From contig QHOJ01000172.1 of assembly GCA_003218735.1 (NCBI GenBank), positions 1 to 9,227 on the forward strand: DNA of 9,227 bases, given 5' to 3'. Source of the DNA: Verrucomicrobiota bacterium (lineage in GTDB: Bacteria > Verrucomicrobiota > Verrucomicrobiia > Chthoniobacterales > UBA10450). A program made the position numbers and the translations under genes. Numbering within the stretch: the first letter of the stretch is position 1; each line of letters starts with the position of its first letter. Below are positions 1-6,577 of this stretch, piece after piece. The notes under the pieces were generated by a model. The model did not search any database and was not told the DNA's origin. It was given only the letters and a program-made list of their open reading frames with translations.

Positions 1-631
1 CTTGTTTCCGGACCGCCGTGAAAATCTTTCTGATCCCGATTTCGCTTGCAGCATTGGCGATAAATGAAGGCAGGGCGCCGCCGCTGTCGGTGCAAATGGA
101 ATAGGTGGCGCGCGTCTGGTTCGGGCCGCTCGGCTCGATGAGCCACGAGCCTTCGCACAATTTCACCCGTAGGACGCCCTTTGTTTCGGCAGGTCCATAC
201 TCGTTAGCAGATTCCCATCGATTAAGATATGCAAAGCCGCCCGCTGCCGGCCATGATTTCTCCCGAATGCGCAGGGTGTAATCGCGATCGCTGACAATTC
301 TTGGCGAGAGGCGCTGGTAGGCGAAGAGGGAATCGGCTTCTCTTTTTATGATCCGGCACTCCTTGGTAAATGGCATAAAATCGGGGTAAGCAACAACGTC
401 ATCGAGCACATTATGCACGGTGCGGGAAGAGGCGTCGATTTCGCCCACCGCTTTGAATTCTTTCAGGAATGAACTCTCGCGGGACCGAGTGTAGAGTTTC
501 GTGCCGCCAGAATTACTGGCCAGCTTCCAGCCTTCGCTCGTTCCAGTCGAAATGCTCGAATCGGCCAGACAGCAGGAAACGGCCGTTCCCATGACCGCCA
601 GAAGAATCGCTGGAAAGGTCCGCTGTTCCAT
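1..631 (-). CDS. Secreted START-domain (SRPBCC fold) protein, 3' end missing
   Basis: The frame is open from an ATG at 629-631 to the left window edge, giving 210 codons and no stop. The N-terminus (MEQRTFPAILLAVMGTAVSC) is a hydrophobic signal peptide, with probable cleavage near residue 22; the Cys pair at about 20-21 makes a lipoprotein conceivable, but the lipobox is poor. The rest fits a START lipid-binding domain: a GWKL opening, KLYTR, a YPDFMPF stretch around residue 80, SDRDYTLR, a Trp-containing strand, and a C-terminal helix with GGALPSFIANAA and IFTAVRK. START domains form a hydrophobic pocket for lipid-like ligands; the ligand here is unknown. Domain and signal peptide together suggest a periplasmic or envelope role, which is inference. 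START domains are about 200 residues, so only a short C-terminus should be missing. I am confident of the domain, less of the function. Confidence 0.82.
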   Translation of the reverse strand, partial: MEQRTFPAILLAVMGTAVSCCLADSSISTGTSEGWKLASNSGGTKLYTRSRESSFLKEFKAVGEIDASSRTVHNVLDDVVAYPDFMPFTKECRIIKREADSLFAYQRLSPRIVSDRDYTLRIREKSWPAAGGFAYLNRWESANEYGPAETKGVLRVKLCEGSWLIEPSGPNQTRATYSICTDSGGALPSFIANAASEIGIRKIFTAVRKQ

Positions 632-671
632 GCAGACACATTAACCGATCCACCCTGGTCCGCACAGAATT

Positions 672-812
672 TTAAAAGATTTTTGCAATGAACGGTCCCG
701 TGCCAGCGCGAACCGGCTCTGTCTTCCTTGCTTCGACAAGCGCATCGGCGGCATAGAGGACCCCATTCTTCATCACGGATTCGATGTCGGATGCAGGGGC
801 AGCGAAATCCGC
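672..812 (-). pseudogene. Amidohydrolase C-terminal remnant 1
   Basis: On the minus strand an open frame ends at a TAA at 672-674 and contains ASDIESVMKNGVLYAADAL. This matches the last strand of exported amidohydrolases and aligns with ASDIDSVVKNGIIYPANSL at the end of the intact gene at 5110-6519. Just upstream, GADF may be what is left of the FADLIVL segment, with about ten codons lost. No metal-binding motifs or start codon for such an enzyme are nearby, so this is a scrap and not a gene. The DNA differs at many third positions from the intact copy, so it comes from a separate paralogue and not a recent local duplication. About 20 residues after the motif are not typical. Confidence 0.55.
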
Positions 813-967
813 GCCTGCCACGCCGAAGCCTAGCGAAGGAGGGCAACCCGCGCGGTTTAAGAATTTTTCCGTTGCCTCAAAAAGTAGTATCGACATCGTC
901 GGGGGGGCTGGCAGACTGGCGCAAATTTTCAAGAACTTCCACCCGGAGATCTCGGAGAACAATCATG

Positions 968-975
968 AAAGGAAA
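968..975 (+). promoter_or_regulatory. Ribosome binding site of the S74 gene
   Basis: AAAGGAAA ends 7 bases before the ATG at 983; its AAGGA core leaves 9 bases. It supports the 983 start. A second GGAGA at 954-958 is placed 6 bases before an in-frame ATG at 965, so a start six codons earlier is also possible. Confidence 0.6.
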
Positions 976-982
976 TAAACAA

Positions 983-2128
983 ATGAAAACAATAACGAAT
1001 ATTATTTACTCCGCGTTCGCGCTGTTCGCGTTCGCCTGCTTTGCACTTTCGCCGACAGCGCAAGCAGTTACCCCAGCACCGGACGGATTCTATCCCAACG
1101 CCAACACCGCCGAGGGTGAAGATGCGCTCTTTAGCCTCACCACCGGCGACTCGAACACGGCCATCGGTTCAGGGGCCCTTTATAGCAACAACACTGGCGC
1201 CAGAAACACGGCCATCGGTGCTTTTGCGCTTAACAGCAACACAACCGGCGGCGGAAACACGGCAACTGGTCGTGGTGCACTCGCTAACAGCACAACCCAC
1301 AACTTTAACACTGCCGATGGTTACAACGCGCTCTTTTTCAACACAACCTCCGGCCATAACATGGCCAGCGGTGGTAACAACATCTACGTCGGAAACTTAG
1401 GCGGTGCTGGTGAGGCGAACACCATCCGCATCGGTAATCTGGTTGCGGCCACCGACAGTAATGGCCTCCCCCATCCTGTCCACACCGCCACCTATATCGC
1501 TGGCATCATGGGGAAAACCACTCCGATGGGTTCGCCCGTTTTCATAAACGCCAAAGGCCAACTCGGCACCGCCACTTCGTCGGCGCGTTTCAAGACCGAG
1601 ATCAAGCCGATGGACAAGACGAGCGAAGCGATCCTTGCGCTCAAACCGGTCACCTTCCGCTACAAGAAAGACATTGATCCCGATGGCAGCCCGCAGTTTG
1701 GCCTCGTCGCCGAGGACGTAGCGAAGGTTAACCCAGACCTCGTCGTGCGCGACGCAGATGGCAAAGTTTACACCGTTCGCTACGAGGCAGTGAACGCGAT
1801 GTTGCTCAACGAGTTCCTCAAAGAATACCGCAAAGTCCAGGAACAAGCAGCGACGATTACCGAGCTGAAATCAACCCTCGCGCAGCAACAAGAAGGTATG
1901 AAAGTTTTCACTGCCACTCTCAAAGAACAAGCATCGCAAATCCAGAAGGTGAGCGCGCAGCTTGAATTGCAAAAGCCGTCGCGCTGCTTGCCTGGCCGTA
2001 GTCAATCCGAAGGCCGGATGGGCGACGCGCAACGCTTCGCAACCTCCGGCACGGCGGGCAGCGAAGCGGCTACGCCCGAATGGGTCAATCGCCGCTATTC
2101 GAAGAGCGTCGAGGCTATTCAAAAATGA
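983..2128 (+). CDS. Secreted repeat-head protein with S74 (intramolecular chaperone) domain
   Basis: The product has 381 residues. Residues 1-28 are a signal peptide ending SPTAQA. Residues 41-125 are five 17-residue NTAxGxxAL repeats, as in trimeric YadA-like or tail-fibre heads. A linker follows, then a Peptidase_S74-type domain at about 198-285 (SSARFK, ILALKPVTFRYK, FGLVAEDVAKVNPDLV, YTVRYEAVNAMLLNEFLKE) and a predicted coiled coil to about 330. In phage fibres and pili-like proteins this domain helps trimerise the protein and then cuts itself off. Here the Ser199/Lys204 pair is kept, but the Asp expected after the Ser is Ser200. Relatives I know end soon after QKVSAQLE with a short tail; here about 50 Arg/Ser-rich residues follow, and the stop lies inside the 3' end of the convergent DUF5615 gene. 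The tail is probably not native. Role: likely a cell-surface fibre or adhesin; this is inference. Confidence 0.85.
   Translation: MKTITNIIYSAFALFAFACFALSPTAQAVTPAPDGFYPNANTAEGEDALFSLTTGDSNTAIGSGALYSNNTGARNTAIGAFALNSNTTGGGNTATGRGALANSTTHNFNTADGYNALFFNTTSGHNMASGGNNIYVGNLGGAGEANTIRIGNLVAATDSNGLPHPVHTATYIAGIMGKTTPMGSPVFINAKGQLGTATSSARFKTEIKPMDKTSEAILALKPVTFRYKKDIDPDGSPQFGLVAEDVAKVNPDLVVRDADGKVYTVRYEAVNAMLLNEFLKEYRKVQEQAATITELKSTLAQQQEGMKVFTATLKEQASQIQKVSAQLELQKPSRCLPGRSQSEGRMGDAQRFATSGTAGSEAATPEWVNRRYSKSVEAIQK
1103..1357 (+). repeat. Five 51-bp coding repeats (17-residue NTAxGxxAL units)
   Basis: Within the S74 gene, five units of exactly 17 codons begin at residues 41, 58, 75, 92 and 109. The consensus is N-T-A-x-G-x-x-A-L-x-x-x-T-T-G-x-x. 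The first four are well kept; the fifth (NTADGYNALFFNTTSGH) is more diverged. Each unit would form one turn of a trimeric beta-helix-like head. The DNA copies differ at many bases, so the array is old and not a recent slippage product. Confidence 0.85.
2020..2077. repeat. Imperfect inverted repeat (hairpin) in the S74 tail
   Basis: An 8-bp perfect arm CGCTTCGC (2033-2040) pairs with GCGAAGCG (2061-2068), and an outer GGGCG (2020-2024) pairs with CGCCC (2073-2077) across an internal loop. The 20-base loop is GC-rich. It lies in the atypical 3' segment of the S74 frame, between two convergent genes. It could be a REP-like element or a bidirectional terminator stem, but there is no T-run. Confidence 0.4.
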
Positions 2129-2433
2129 AGCTCTGCATATTCGCCAGCGCGCAACGCTGCGACGCGCGAGACAATTTTCTCTGCGTTTGGCTTGAGTCTT
2201 GGCCAACTCGCGAAAGGTAAAATCAGCACAGCGAGCTTTCGGCCCGACAGATTTTGCTGGGTCCGCAACGCCTGATCCGTTGTAATGAGCAAATCGAACT
2301 CCTTCTCAGCAGCATCAAGCAATTGTCCGTTGGAAAGCCTGGACCAGCCCATTTCTGCCGCAGTTGCGACCTTGTGTTCGCCGAGATAATTGCGCAGAGG
2401 AACCGGCGTTCCTTGGTCGAAGAGAACGCGCAC
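2119..2433 (-). CDS. DUF5615 PIN-like protein, putative toxin
   Basis: This 104-residue protein matches the DUF5615 PIN-like family: MRVLFDQGTPVPLRNYL at the start, AAEMGWSRLSNGQLLDAAE, then FDLLITTDQALRTQQNL. Asp6, Glu27, Asp47 and Asp53 are the likely acidic metal-site residues of a PIN-like nuclease. I chose a GTG at 2431-2433 because family members begin M-x-[IV]-LFDQ. The frame stays open upstream to 2466, but that part lies inside the DUF433 gene. The start is 4 bases after the DUF433 stop, which fits translational coupling. Members are generally paired with DUF433 and predicted to be toxins of type II toxin-antitoxin modules with ribonuclease activity; activity here is untested. Its last codons overlap the end of the S74 frame by 10 bases. 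Confidence 0.85.
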   Translation of the reverse strand: MRVLFDQGTPVPLRNYLGEHKVATAAEMGWSRLSNGQLLDAAEKEFDLLITTDQALRTQQNLSGRKLAVLILPFASWPRLKPNAEKIVSRVAALRAGEYAELHF

Positions 2434-2437
2434 TGAG

Positions 2438-2656
2438 CTAGGTAACTGCCAAACTTTCTTCCGCAAAAGCGAGGACGGCGAGCACTTGCTCGCGATTTAC
2501 CCCGGGAAACCAATCGAGAAACTGATCGACCGTTGCCCCGGATTCCAGATTCTCAAAAAGAGCTTTCACAGGTACCCGCGTATTTTTGAATCGCCAGACG
2601 CCGCTCAAGGTGTCTGCCGAACGCTCCACCGCTGGGCATGCAGTCCAATCCATCAT
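2438..2656 (-). CDS. DUF433 protein, putative antitoxin
   Basis: A 72-residue protein of the short DUF433 type: MMDWTACPAVER, VWRFKNTRVPVKALFENL, GATVDQFLDWFPGV, REQVLAVLAFAEESL. The family carries a helix-turn-helix-like fold and is the usual partner of DUF5615 proteins, presumably binding and inactivating the PIN-like partner and repressing the operon. Two ATG codons are adjacent at 2651-2656; the second gives the commoner MDW start. No clear Shine-Dalgarno sequence is visible upstream. It is the first gene of a two-gene unit, with only 4 bases between its TAG and the GTG of the next gene. The family assignment is firm; the antitoxin role is by analogy. Confidence 0.86.
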   Translation of the reverse strand: MMDWTACPAVERSADTLSGVWRFKNTRVPVKALFENLESGATVDQFLDWFPGVNREQVLAVLAFAEESLAVT

Positions 2657-2988
2657 GCGACAAAGCTAAACGCCCGTGGTCGCAGCGCAACAGCCGTGTT
2701 TCATCGATGTGAGATTGAACATTTTCGACCCAAACTGCCCCATTAGCCACGCTTAGCTCATTCTCAATGCGCCGAAACGGAACATTAATACACGATTGCG
2801 GCAAAATCGACAGCGGCTATTTCGCTGATCTGCTGGTTCTCAATTCGAATCCGCTCGATAACATCGCACACGCATCTGAGATCGACACGGTAATCAAGAA
2901 TGGCGTTGTTTATCCCGCTGGTTGCCCTGGTTCGCACAGCAATTGTTTGCGGGGGACGTCAACGTGCAGGGTGGATACAATGTGCGCT
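2657..2988. other. Gap between DUF433 gene and the S9 peptidase C-terminus
   Basis: Bases 2657-2799 contain nothing I recognise; the promoter of the DUF433/DUF5615 pair should be here but no clear boxes are visible. Bases 2800-2922 hold an amidohydrolase remnant on the plus strand. Bases 2923-2988 are without recognisable content on either strand, although the shifted peptidase frame stays open through them to 2910. Confidence 0.45.
2800..2922 (+). pseudogene. Amidohydrolase C-terminal remnant 2
   Basis: In one plus-strand frame the translation reads GKIDSGYFADLLVLNSNPLD followed by NIAHASEIDTVIKNGVVYPAG. This is the signature end of exported imidazolonepropionase-like amidohydrolases and aligns without gaps with the last 40 residues of the intact gene at 5110-6519. 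The frame stays open to 3216, but nothing beyond 2922 resembles the family, and nothing upstream of 2800 in any frame looks like the metal-binding barrel. It is therefore a stranded 41-codon piece of a third amidohydrolase, lying on the opposite strand from the peptidase and abutting its 3' end. Confidence 0.72.
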
Positions 2989-4976
2989 TTATCGGGGAAT
3001 CCATTTAGCATACCAATCGAGGTAGCGTTTGAAACGGTCAATAATGTAGCTCGGTTTCTTGAGCCGATGAAATTGGCCGGGATAAATGACCAGCTCGGCC
3101 GGGACTCCGAGACTGCGCAAGGCTTGATACATTTGTTCGCTATTAAGCAACGGAACGTTGAAGTCGCTTTGGCCGCAAAGGAAAAGCGTGGGCGTTTTGA
3201 TCCGGTCCGCGTGTAGAAACGGATACGACAACCGTAACCGGCGAGGATGTTTGAGGCCGACGCGCCGCTAGTGGCAGCCTTGAAGCGCGTCGTGCTGGCG
3301 ATGAGATAGTTCGTGGAAATACCACCGTAACTCCAGCCTCCGACACCGAGGCGATCCGGATCGGCCAAGCCACGTGAGACAGCGTCATCCACGGCAGCAA
3401 GATCATCTTCAACATCGCGATCTCCCCAATCGGAATAAATGCCCATCGCGAACTTTTCGCCGCGGCCCGTCGAACCGCGCGGATTCGGCAGGATTACGGC
3501 ATAACCATTCGCCGCGAACAGTTGCTTCTCGAAATCGAACTCGTTTGCATATTGCGATTGCGGTCCGCCATGCGGTCGCAGAAGCGCGGGAGGCTTATTG
3601 CCCGCGGCCAGATCGGCAGGATGAACGATGAAGCTATGGATCTCGGTGCCATCTTTGCTCTTAAATTTTGTCTCCTCAACCCGCCCTAGTTGAATTTGCC
3701 TGATAAACGCGTCGTTTTGTTTTGTTAAATTGCGCAGATCGTTGTTTTCAACGGCGAAAATCTCATAAGGCTGATCTGGCGTGCTCGAACGCACGATCAC
3801 TTTCCCACTCTTGCTCACGTCATAGGCGGTGACACTGCGCCGTCCGCCCACGACAGTTTCCGGAGCGCCGCCCGCGACTGAAATACGTACGAGGGTTTGC
3901 GTTCCGTCATCTTCCAACACAACGAACACAGATTTGCCGTCCGGCGACCAATGTGGTTGAACCACGTTCCTATCCAGATTCTGCATCAAAACTTTCGCTT
4001 CACCGCCTTCAGCCGGAATGATTGCGAGCGTGTGCACGGCGTATTCGATCTTTTTCGGATCGCCGCCGTGAATATACGCGATCCATTTGCCGTCCGGACT
4101 CCAGGCCGGCGCGCTTTCCAAATCGGGATGCGAATCGGCTTCAGGCGAAGTCGTGACCCGCCGTTCCTTTGCGCCCGGCTGCGCACCGATGACATAAACG
4201 TCCCAATTCTCGGTGCGGTCGGGATCGTCCCCGCGCTTCGTCAAAAAAGCGATCTCATGTCCGTCTGGCGACCAGGCCGGCAGAACGTCGTCGTGTTTGC
4301 CCGAAGTTAGAATGCTGATCTTGCGCGAACCAAGGTCGAGCAACTGCAAATGTGAATAGCGGTCGGTAAGGTAACCGTCGATATCGTGCTTGAAGAAAAA
4401 GCGATCGATGACGATTGGCGGAACGGTCTTCTTCTCTTTTTCTTTCTTCTCCGGCTCGCGCGGATCGGGATCGTGCACGACGAGGACGATGCGTTTTGAA
4501 TCCGGCGCCCAAGCGAAATCGTCAGCGTTGCCCTTCAGATCGGTGAACTTTTGCGCTTCGCCACTGCTACTCGACATGATCCAGAGCTGATTGACTTCGT
4601 TTTCGTCTTCGCGTCCGGAAAGGAACGCGATCCATTTACCGTCCGGGCTCCAGCGCGGATGCGACTGGCCCTTATTACCGTAGGTCAGCGCGCGATTTTC
4701 CGAGCCGTCCCATTTCGCCAGCCAAAGGTTGCCGGGAAGTTTGTCTTTCTCCATGTCCGCTTTCTTCACGACATAGACGACAGAATTGCCATCGGCTGAA
4801 ATGTTTGGCTCGTCCACGTCTCGCATTTCGGCGAAATCTTCCGACTTTAAATTACGCTTGGCATTGGTTGCGCCTTGCGCGGGAGCGGTTGGGCTTGGTT
4901 CGGCGGCGCGGACTGCGGGAAGCGATAAAACAGTGAACAAAAGAACTGAACAGATGATGAGCGGTCCGTGTTTCAT
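2989..4976 (-). pseudogene. Exported S9 (prolyl-oligopeptidase type) peptidase, broken by internal deletion and frameshift
   Basis: From the ATG at 4974-4976 the frame encodes a signal peptide (about 1-24, LPAVRAA), a TolB-like beta-propeller with WSPDG motifs at about 109, 235, 292 and 343, and an alpha/beta-hydrolase domain with RPHGGPQSQY, NPRGSTGRGE and the nucleophile elbow GGWSYGG (Ser549). After residue 582 (ILAGYG, 3231-3233) the frame goes wrong. The genuine C-terminus continues in another frame from 3231 to 2989: LSYPFLHADRIKTPTLFLCG, then the catalytic Asp in GQSDFNVP (about 3163-3165), the His in PGQFHRL (about 3067-3069), and a stop at 2989. The roughly 25 residues usual between GYG and SYPF are missing. 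As written, Ser is separated from Asp and His, so no active peptidase is made. Intact relatives are exported oligopeptidases of about 680 residues. The raw frame runs on to 2910. Confidence 0.85.
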
Positions 4977-5109
4977 ATTGGCGAGCTGCTTTGCGAAAGA
5001 CGAAAAGTGAGAGGTTCTTCGACTCCGCTCAGAATTACAAGAAGCATAGTGACGGGGACGCCGCCCGCACTATTTAGCGACGGCGCCTGGCACAGCTGCG
5101 CCTCTAACA
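4977..5109. other. Spacer between amidohydrolase and peptidase genes
   Basis: This 133-base spacer holds one copy of the 33-base repeat (5011-5043). The part near 5050-5105 is GC-rich with small inverted arms (GGCGC/GCGCC near 5083-5103). There is no strong terminator, so read-through from the amidohydrolase into the peptidase is possible. Confidence 0.4.
5011..5043 (-). repeat. 33-bp dispersed repeat, copy A
   Basis: This copy matches copy B (6527-6559) at 27 of 33 positions, in the same orientation and without gaps. Shared blocks include GAATxACAAGAA at one end and GAGxTTCxTCGA at the other. It lies 34 bases upstream of the peptidase start. Confidence 0.65.
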
Positions 5110-6519
5110 TCAGCGCACGAGCGAGTTCGCGGGATAGATAATTCCGTTTTTCACCACGCTGTCGATGTCGGACGCATTCCTTACGTCGTCGATTGGGTTT
5201 GATTTTAGAACGATGAGATCAGCAAAGTTCCCTTTGTCGATGGAGCCGATGTGCCCACCGGTTTCGCCGCCGAAGAGTTTGGCGGCGTTGGCGGTAGCGC
5301 ATTGCAGGATCTGCATCGGCGTAAGTCCGGCTTCGCGCATCAATTGAAACTCGCGGAATAGCGCCGGTCCATGGATCGTGCCGATGTTTCCAGCGTCCGT
5401 GCCTGCGGCAATCGTCACGCCAGCGTCTTTGAGGGTCTTCAAATTCTTAAGAGCGATCTCATGAACCTTCTTGATGCGATCGAGAGCGTCGTCGGGCTTT
5501 GCCAGCGCGGTTTTGATCCGATCAGGCAATTGATTTTGCGGAATTTTCTTCACGTCGAGCGTAGCGATCACTTCCGGATTACCCCACGCTTTTTCTTCCG
5601 GCGTGAGATTTAATTTGTTTGCGAACGTGCGCCCGTAACGCTCGAAGACCACAAGCGTCGGACACAGAATTATGTGATGATCGGTCAGCAACTTCACAAA
5701 CGCGTCATCGACTTCTTTGTCGATGACGCTGTGCACGAGCACGTCGGCGCCTTCTTCAACCGCGGCGCGTGCAGTCTCCAGTTCGGTCGCGTGAACGGCG
5801 ACACGAATGTTGCGTGCGTGACTTTCTTCGACTGTTGCGCGGACAATCGGTCGGAAGCTGTCGACTGGATGATCTTTATCGACAATGTACCAAATCTTGA
5901 CGAGATCGGGATTTTGCGCAGCGAGCTTGCGCACGAATTCGCGCGCTTGTTCAGGATTGTCGATCTTGACAATGGGCGGATCGCCGAGATCGAGCTGCGG
6001 CCGCGAAACGCTCGAGATCAGCGGCCCGGCGACGGCGACGCGCGGAGCTTTCGCGGTTGCGTTTGCAATTTTGCGAACCTCAAAATTCCAAAATGGCCCA
6101 CCGACATCGACGACAGAAGTGATGCCGCTACGCAAATAGCGCTCGAACGTGTCTGGCAAATTGCGCTTGATCCACGCGACTTCCTTCGGGTACGGCCGAA
6201 CTTTGGTTAGATCGACAACATCGGGTCGCGTGAACAGGTCGCCCGACTGGAAGAAATGGACGTGCGTGTCGATGTATCCCGGTAAAATGAATTTGCCCTT
6301 GCAATCGACGATACGCGCATCTTTTGGAGTGCTGGTTGTTTTGGCGTCGCCCGCTGCTGCGATTCTGTCGCCATCGATTACAATCGTAGCGTTCTGAACA
6401 ACCTGTGAAATTCCCGGATTGATTAGCGTGCCGTTTATAAGCGCGATCTTTTCGGCGTAACCTTTCGGGATGACAGCGAATAGCGAGAATGCAGCAATGA
6501 GCGTGATTTTAAGCTTCAT
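5110..6519 (-). CDS. Exported metal-dependent amidohydrolase (imidazolonepropionase/prolidase-like)
   Basis: The 469-residue product has a signal peptide (about 1-22, ending KGYA) and a complete amidohydrolase fold. Visible metal-site features are the H86-x-H88 pair in GYIDTHVHFF, the probable carboxylated Lys208 in LVKIWY, His243 in VAVHATE, His263 in VLVHSV and Asp375 in AAGTDAGN. The composite beta-sandwich is formed by the N-terminus and the C-terminal KGNFADLIVL to KNGIIYP segment. Relatives include imidazolonepropionase-like enzymes and Xaa-Pro or Xaa-Arg dipeptidases; the substrate cannot be read here. I chose the ATG at 6517-6519: the frame extends upstream to 6597, but that part is translated repeat (FSCHSDRTRGISLL) and would displace the signal peptide. 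A GAGGA lies 12 bases upstream, inside the repeat. It is followed on the same strand by the peptidase, so the pair may degrade peptides in the periplasm. Confidence 0.9.
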   Translation of the reverse strand: MKLKITLIAAFSLFAVIPKGYAEKIALINGTLINPGISQVVQNATIVIDGDRIAAAGDAKTTSTPKDARIVDCKGKFILPGYIDTHVHFFQSGDLFTRPDVVDLTKVRPYPKEVAWIKRNLPDTFERYLRSGITSVVDVGGPFWNFEVRKIANATAKAPRVAVAGPLISSVSRPQLDLGDPPIVKIDNPEQAREFVRKLAAQNPDLVKIWYIVDKDHPVDSFRPIVRATVEESHARNIRVAVHATELETARAAVEEGADVLVHSVIDKEVDDAFVKLLTDHHIILCPTLVVFERYGRTFANKLNLTPEEKAWGNPEVIATLDVKKIPQNQLPDRIKTALAKPDDALDRIKKVHEIALKNLKTLKDAGVTIAAGTDAGNIGTIHGPALFREFQLMREAGLTPMQILQCATANAAKLFGGETGGHIGSIDKGNFADLIVLKSNPIDDVRNASDIDSVVKNGIIYPANSLVR

Positions 6520-6526
6520 CAATAAA

Positions 6527-6559
6527 GAGATTCCTCGAGTCCGATCGGAATGACAAGAA
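6527..6559 (-). repeat. 33-bp dispersed repeat, copy B
   Basis: This copy matches copy A (5011-5043) at 27 of 33 positions. It begins only 7 bases upstream of the amidohydrolase ATG and, read on the minus strand, supplies the GAGGA that may act as ribosome binding site. Similar repeats are known to me as dispersed intergenic elements that translate to CHSxR-like peptides. Confidence 0.65.
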
Positions 6560-6577
6560 AAGGTGATTAGCGCAGCG

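Larger units (their letters stand above)
632..982. other. Gap between START gene and S74 gene
   Basis: This 351-base divergent stretch separates the minus-strand START gene from the plus-strand S74 gene. It holds the amidohydrolase scrap at 672-812 and the ribosome binding sites of the S74 gene at its right end. I found no convincing -35/-10 pair for either flanking gene. Open frames across 728-982 on both strands have no recognisable family and are treated as chance. A run of seven G lies at about 901-907. Confidence 0.5.

Noticed and set aside
728..964. Upstream extension of the S74 gene frame to an ATG at 728
   Set aside because: The extension is Arg/Ser-rich, has no similarity, would bury the signal peptide, and overlaps the amidohydrolase remnant. 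Starts at 983 or 965 have ribosome binding sites.
1103..1357. CRISPR-like array
   Set aside because: The 51-bp periodicity is an in-frame protein repeat with diverged copies and no spacer/repeat alternation.
1397..1846. 149-codon minus-strand open frame
   Set aside because: It is antisense to the S74 domain, which is clearly encoded on the plus strand.
2553..2804. Minus-strand 83-codon open frame overlapping the DUF433 gene and its upstream region
   Set aside because: It overlaps the well-supported DUF433 gene in another frame, has no recognisable family, and its C-terminal half is a shadow of that gene.
2910..3230. The S9 peptidase frame continuing to a stop at 2910 as a genuine alternative C-terminus
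   Set aside because: The 106 residues after GYG have no likeness to the family, while another frame of the same DNA encodes the conserved C-terminus with catalytic Asp and His.
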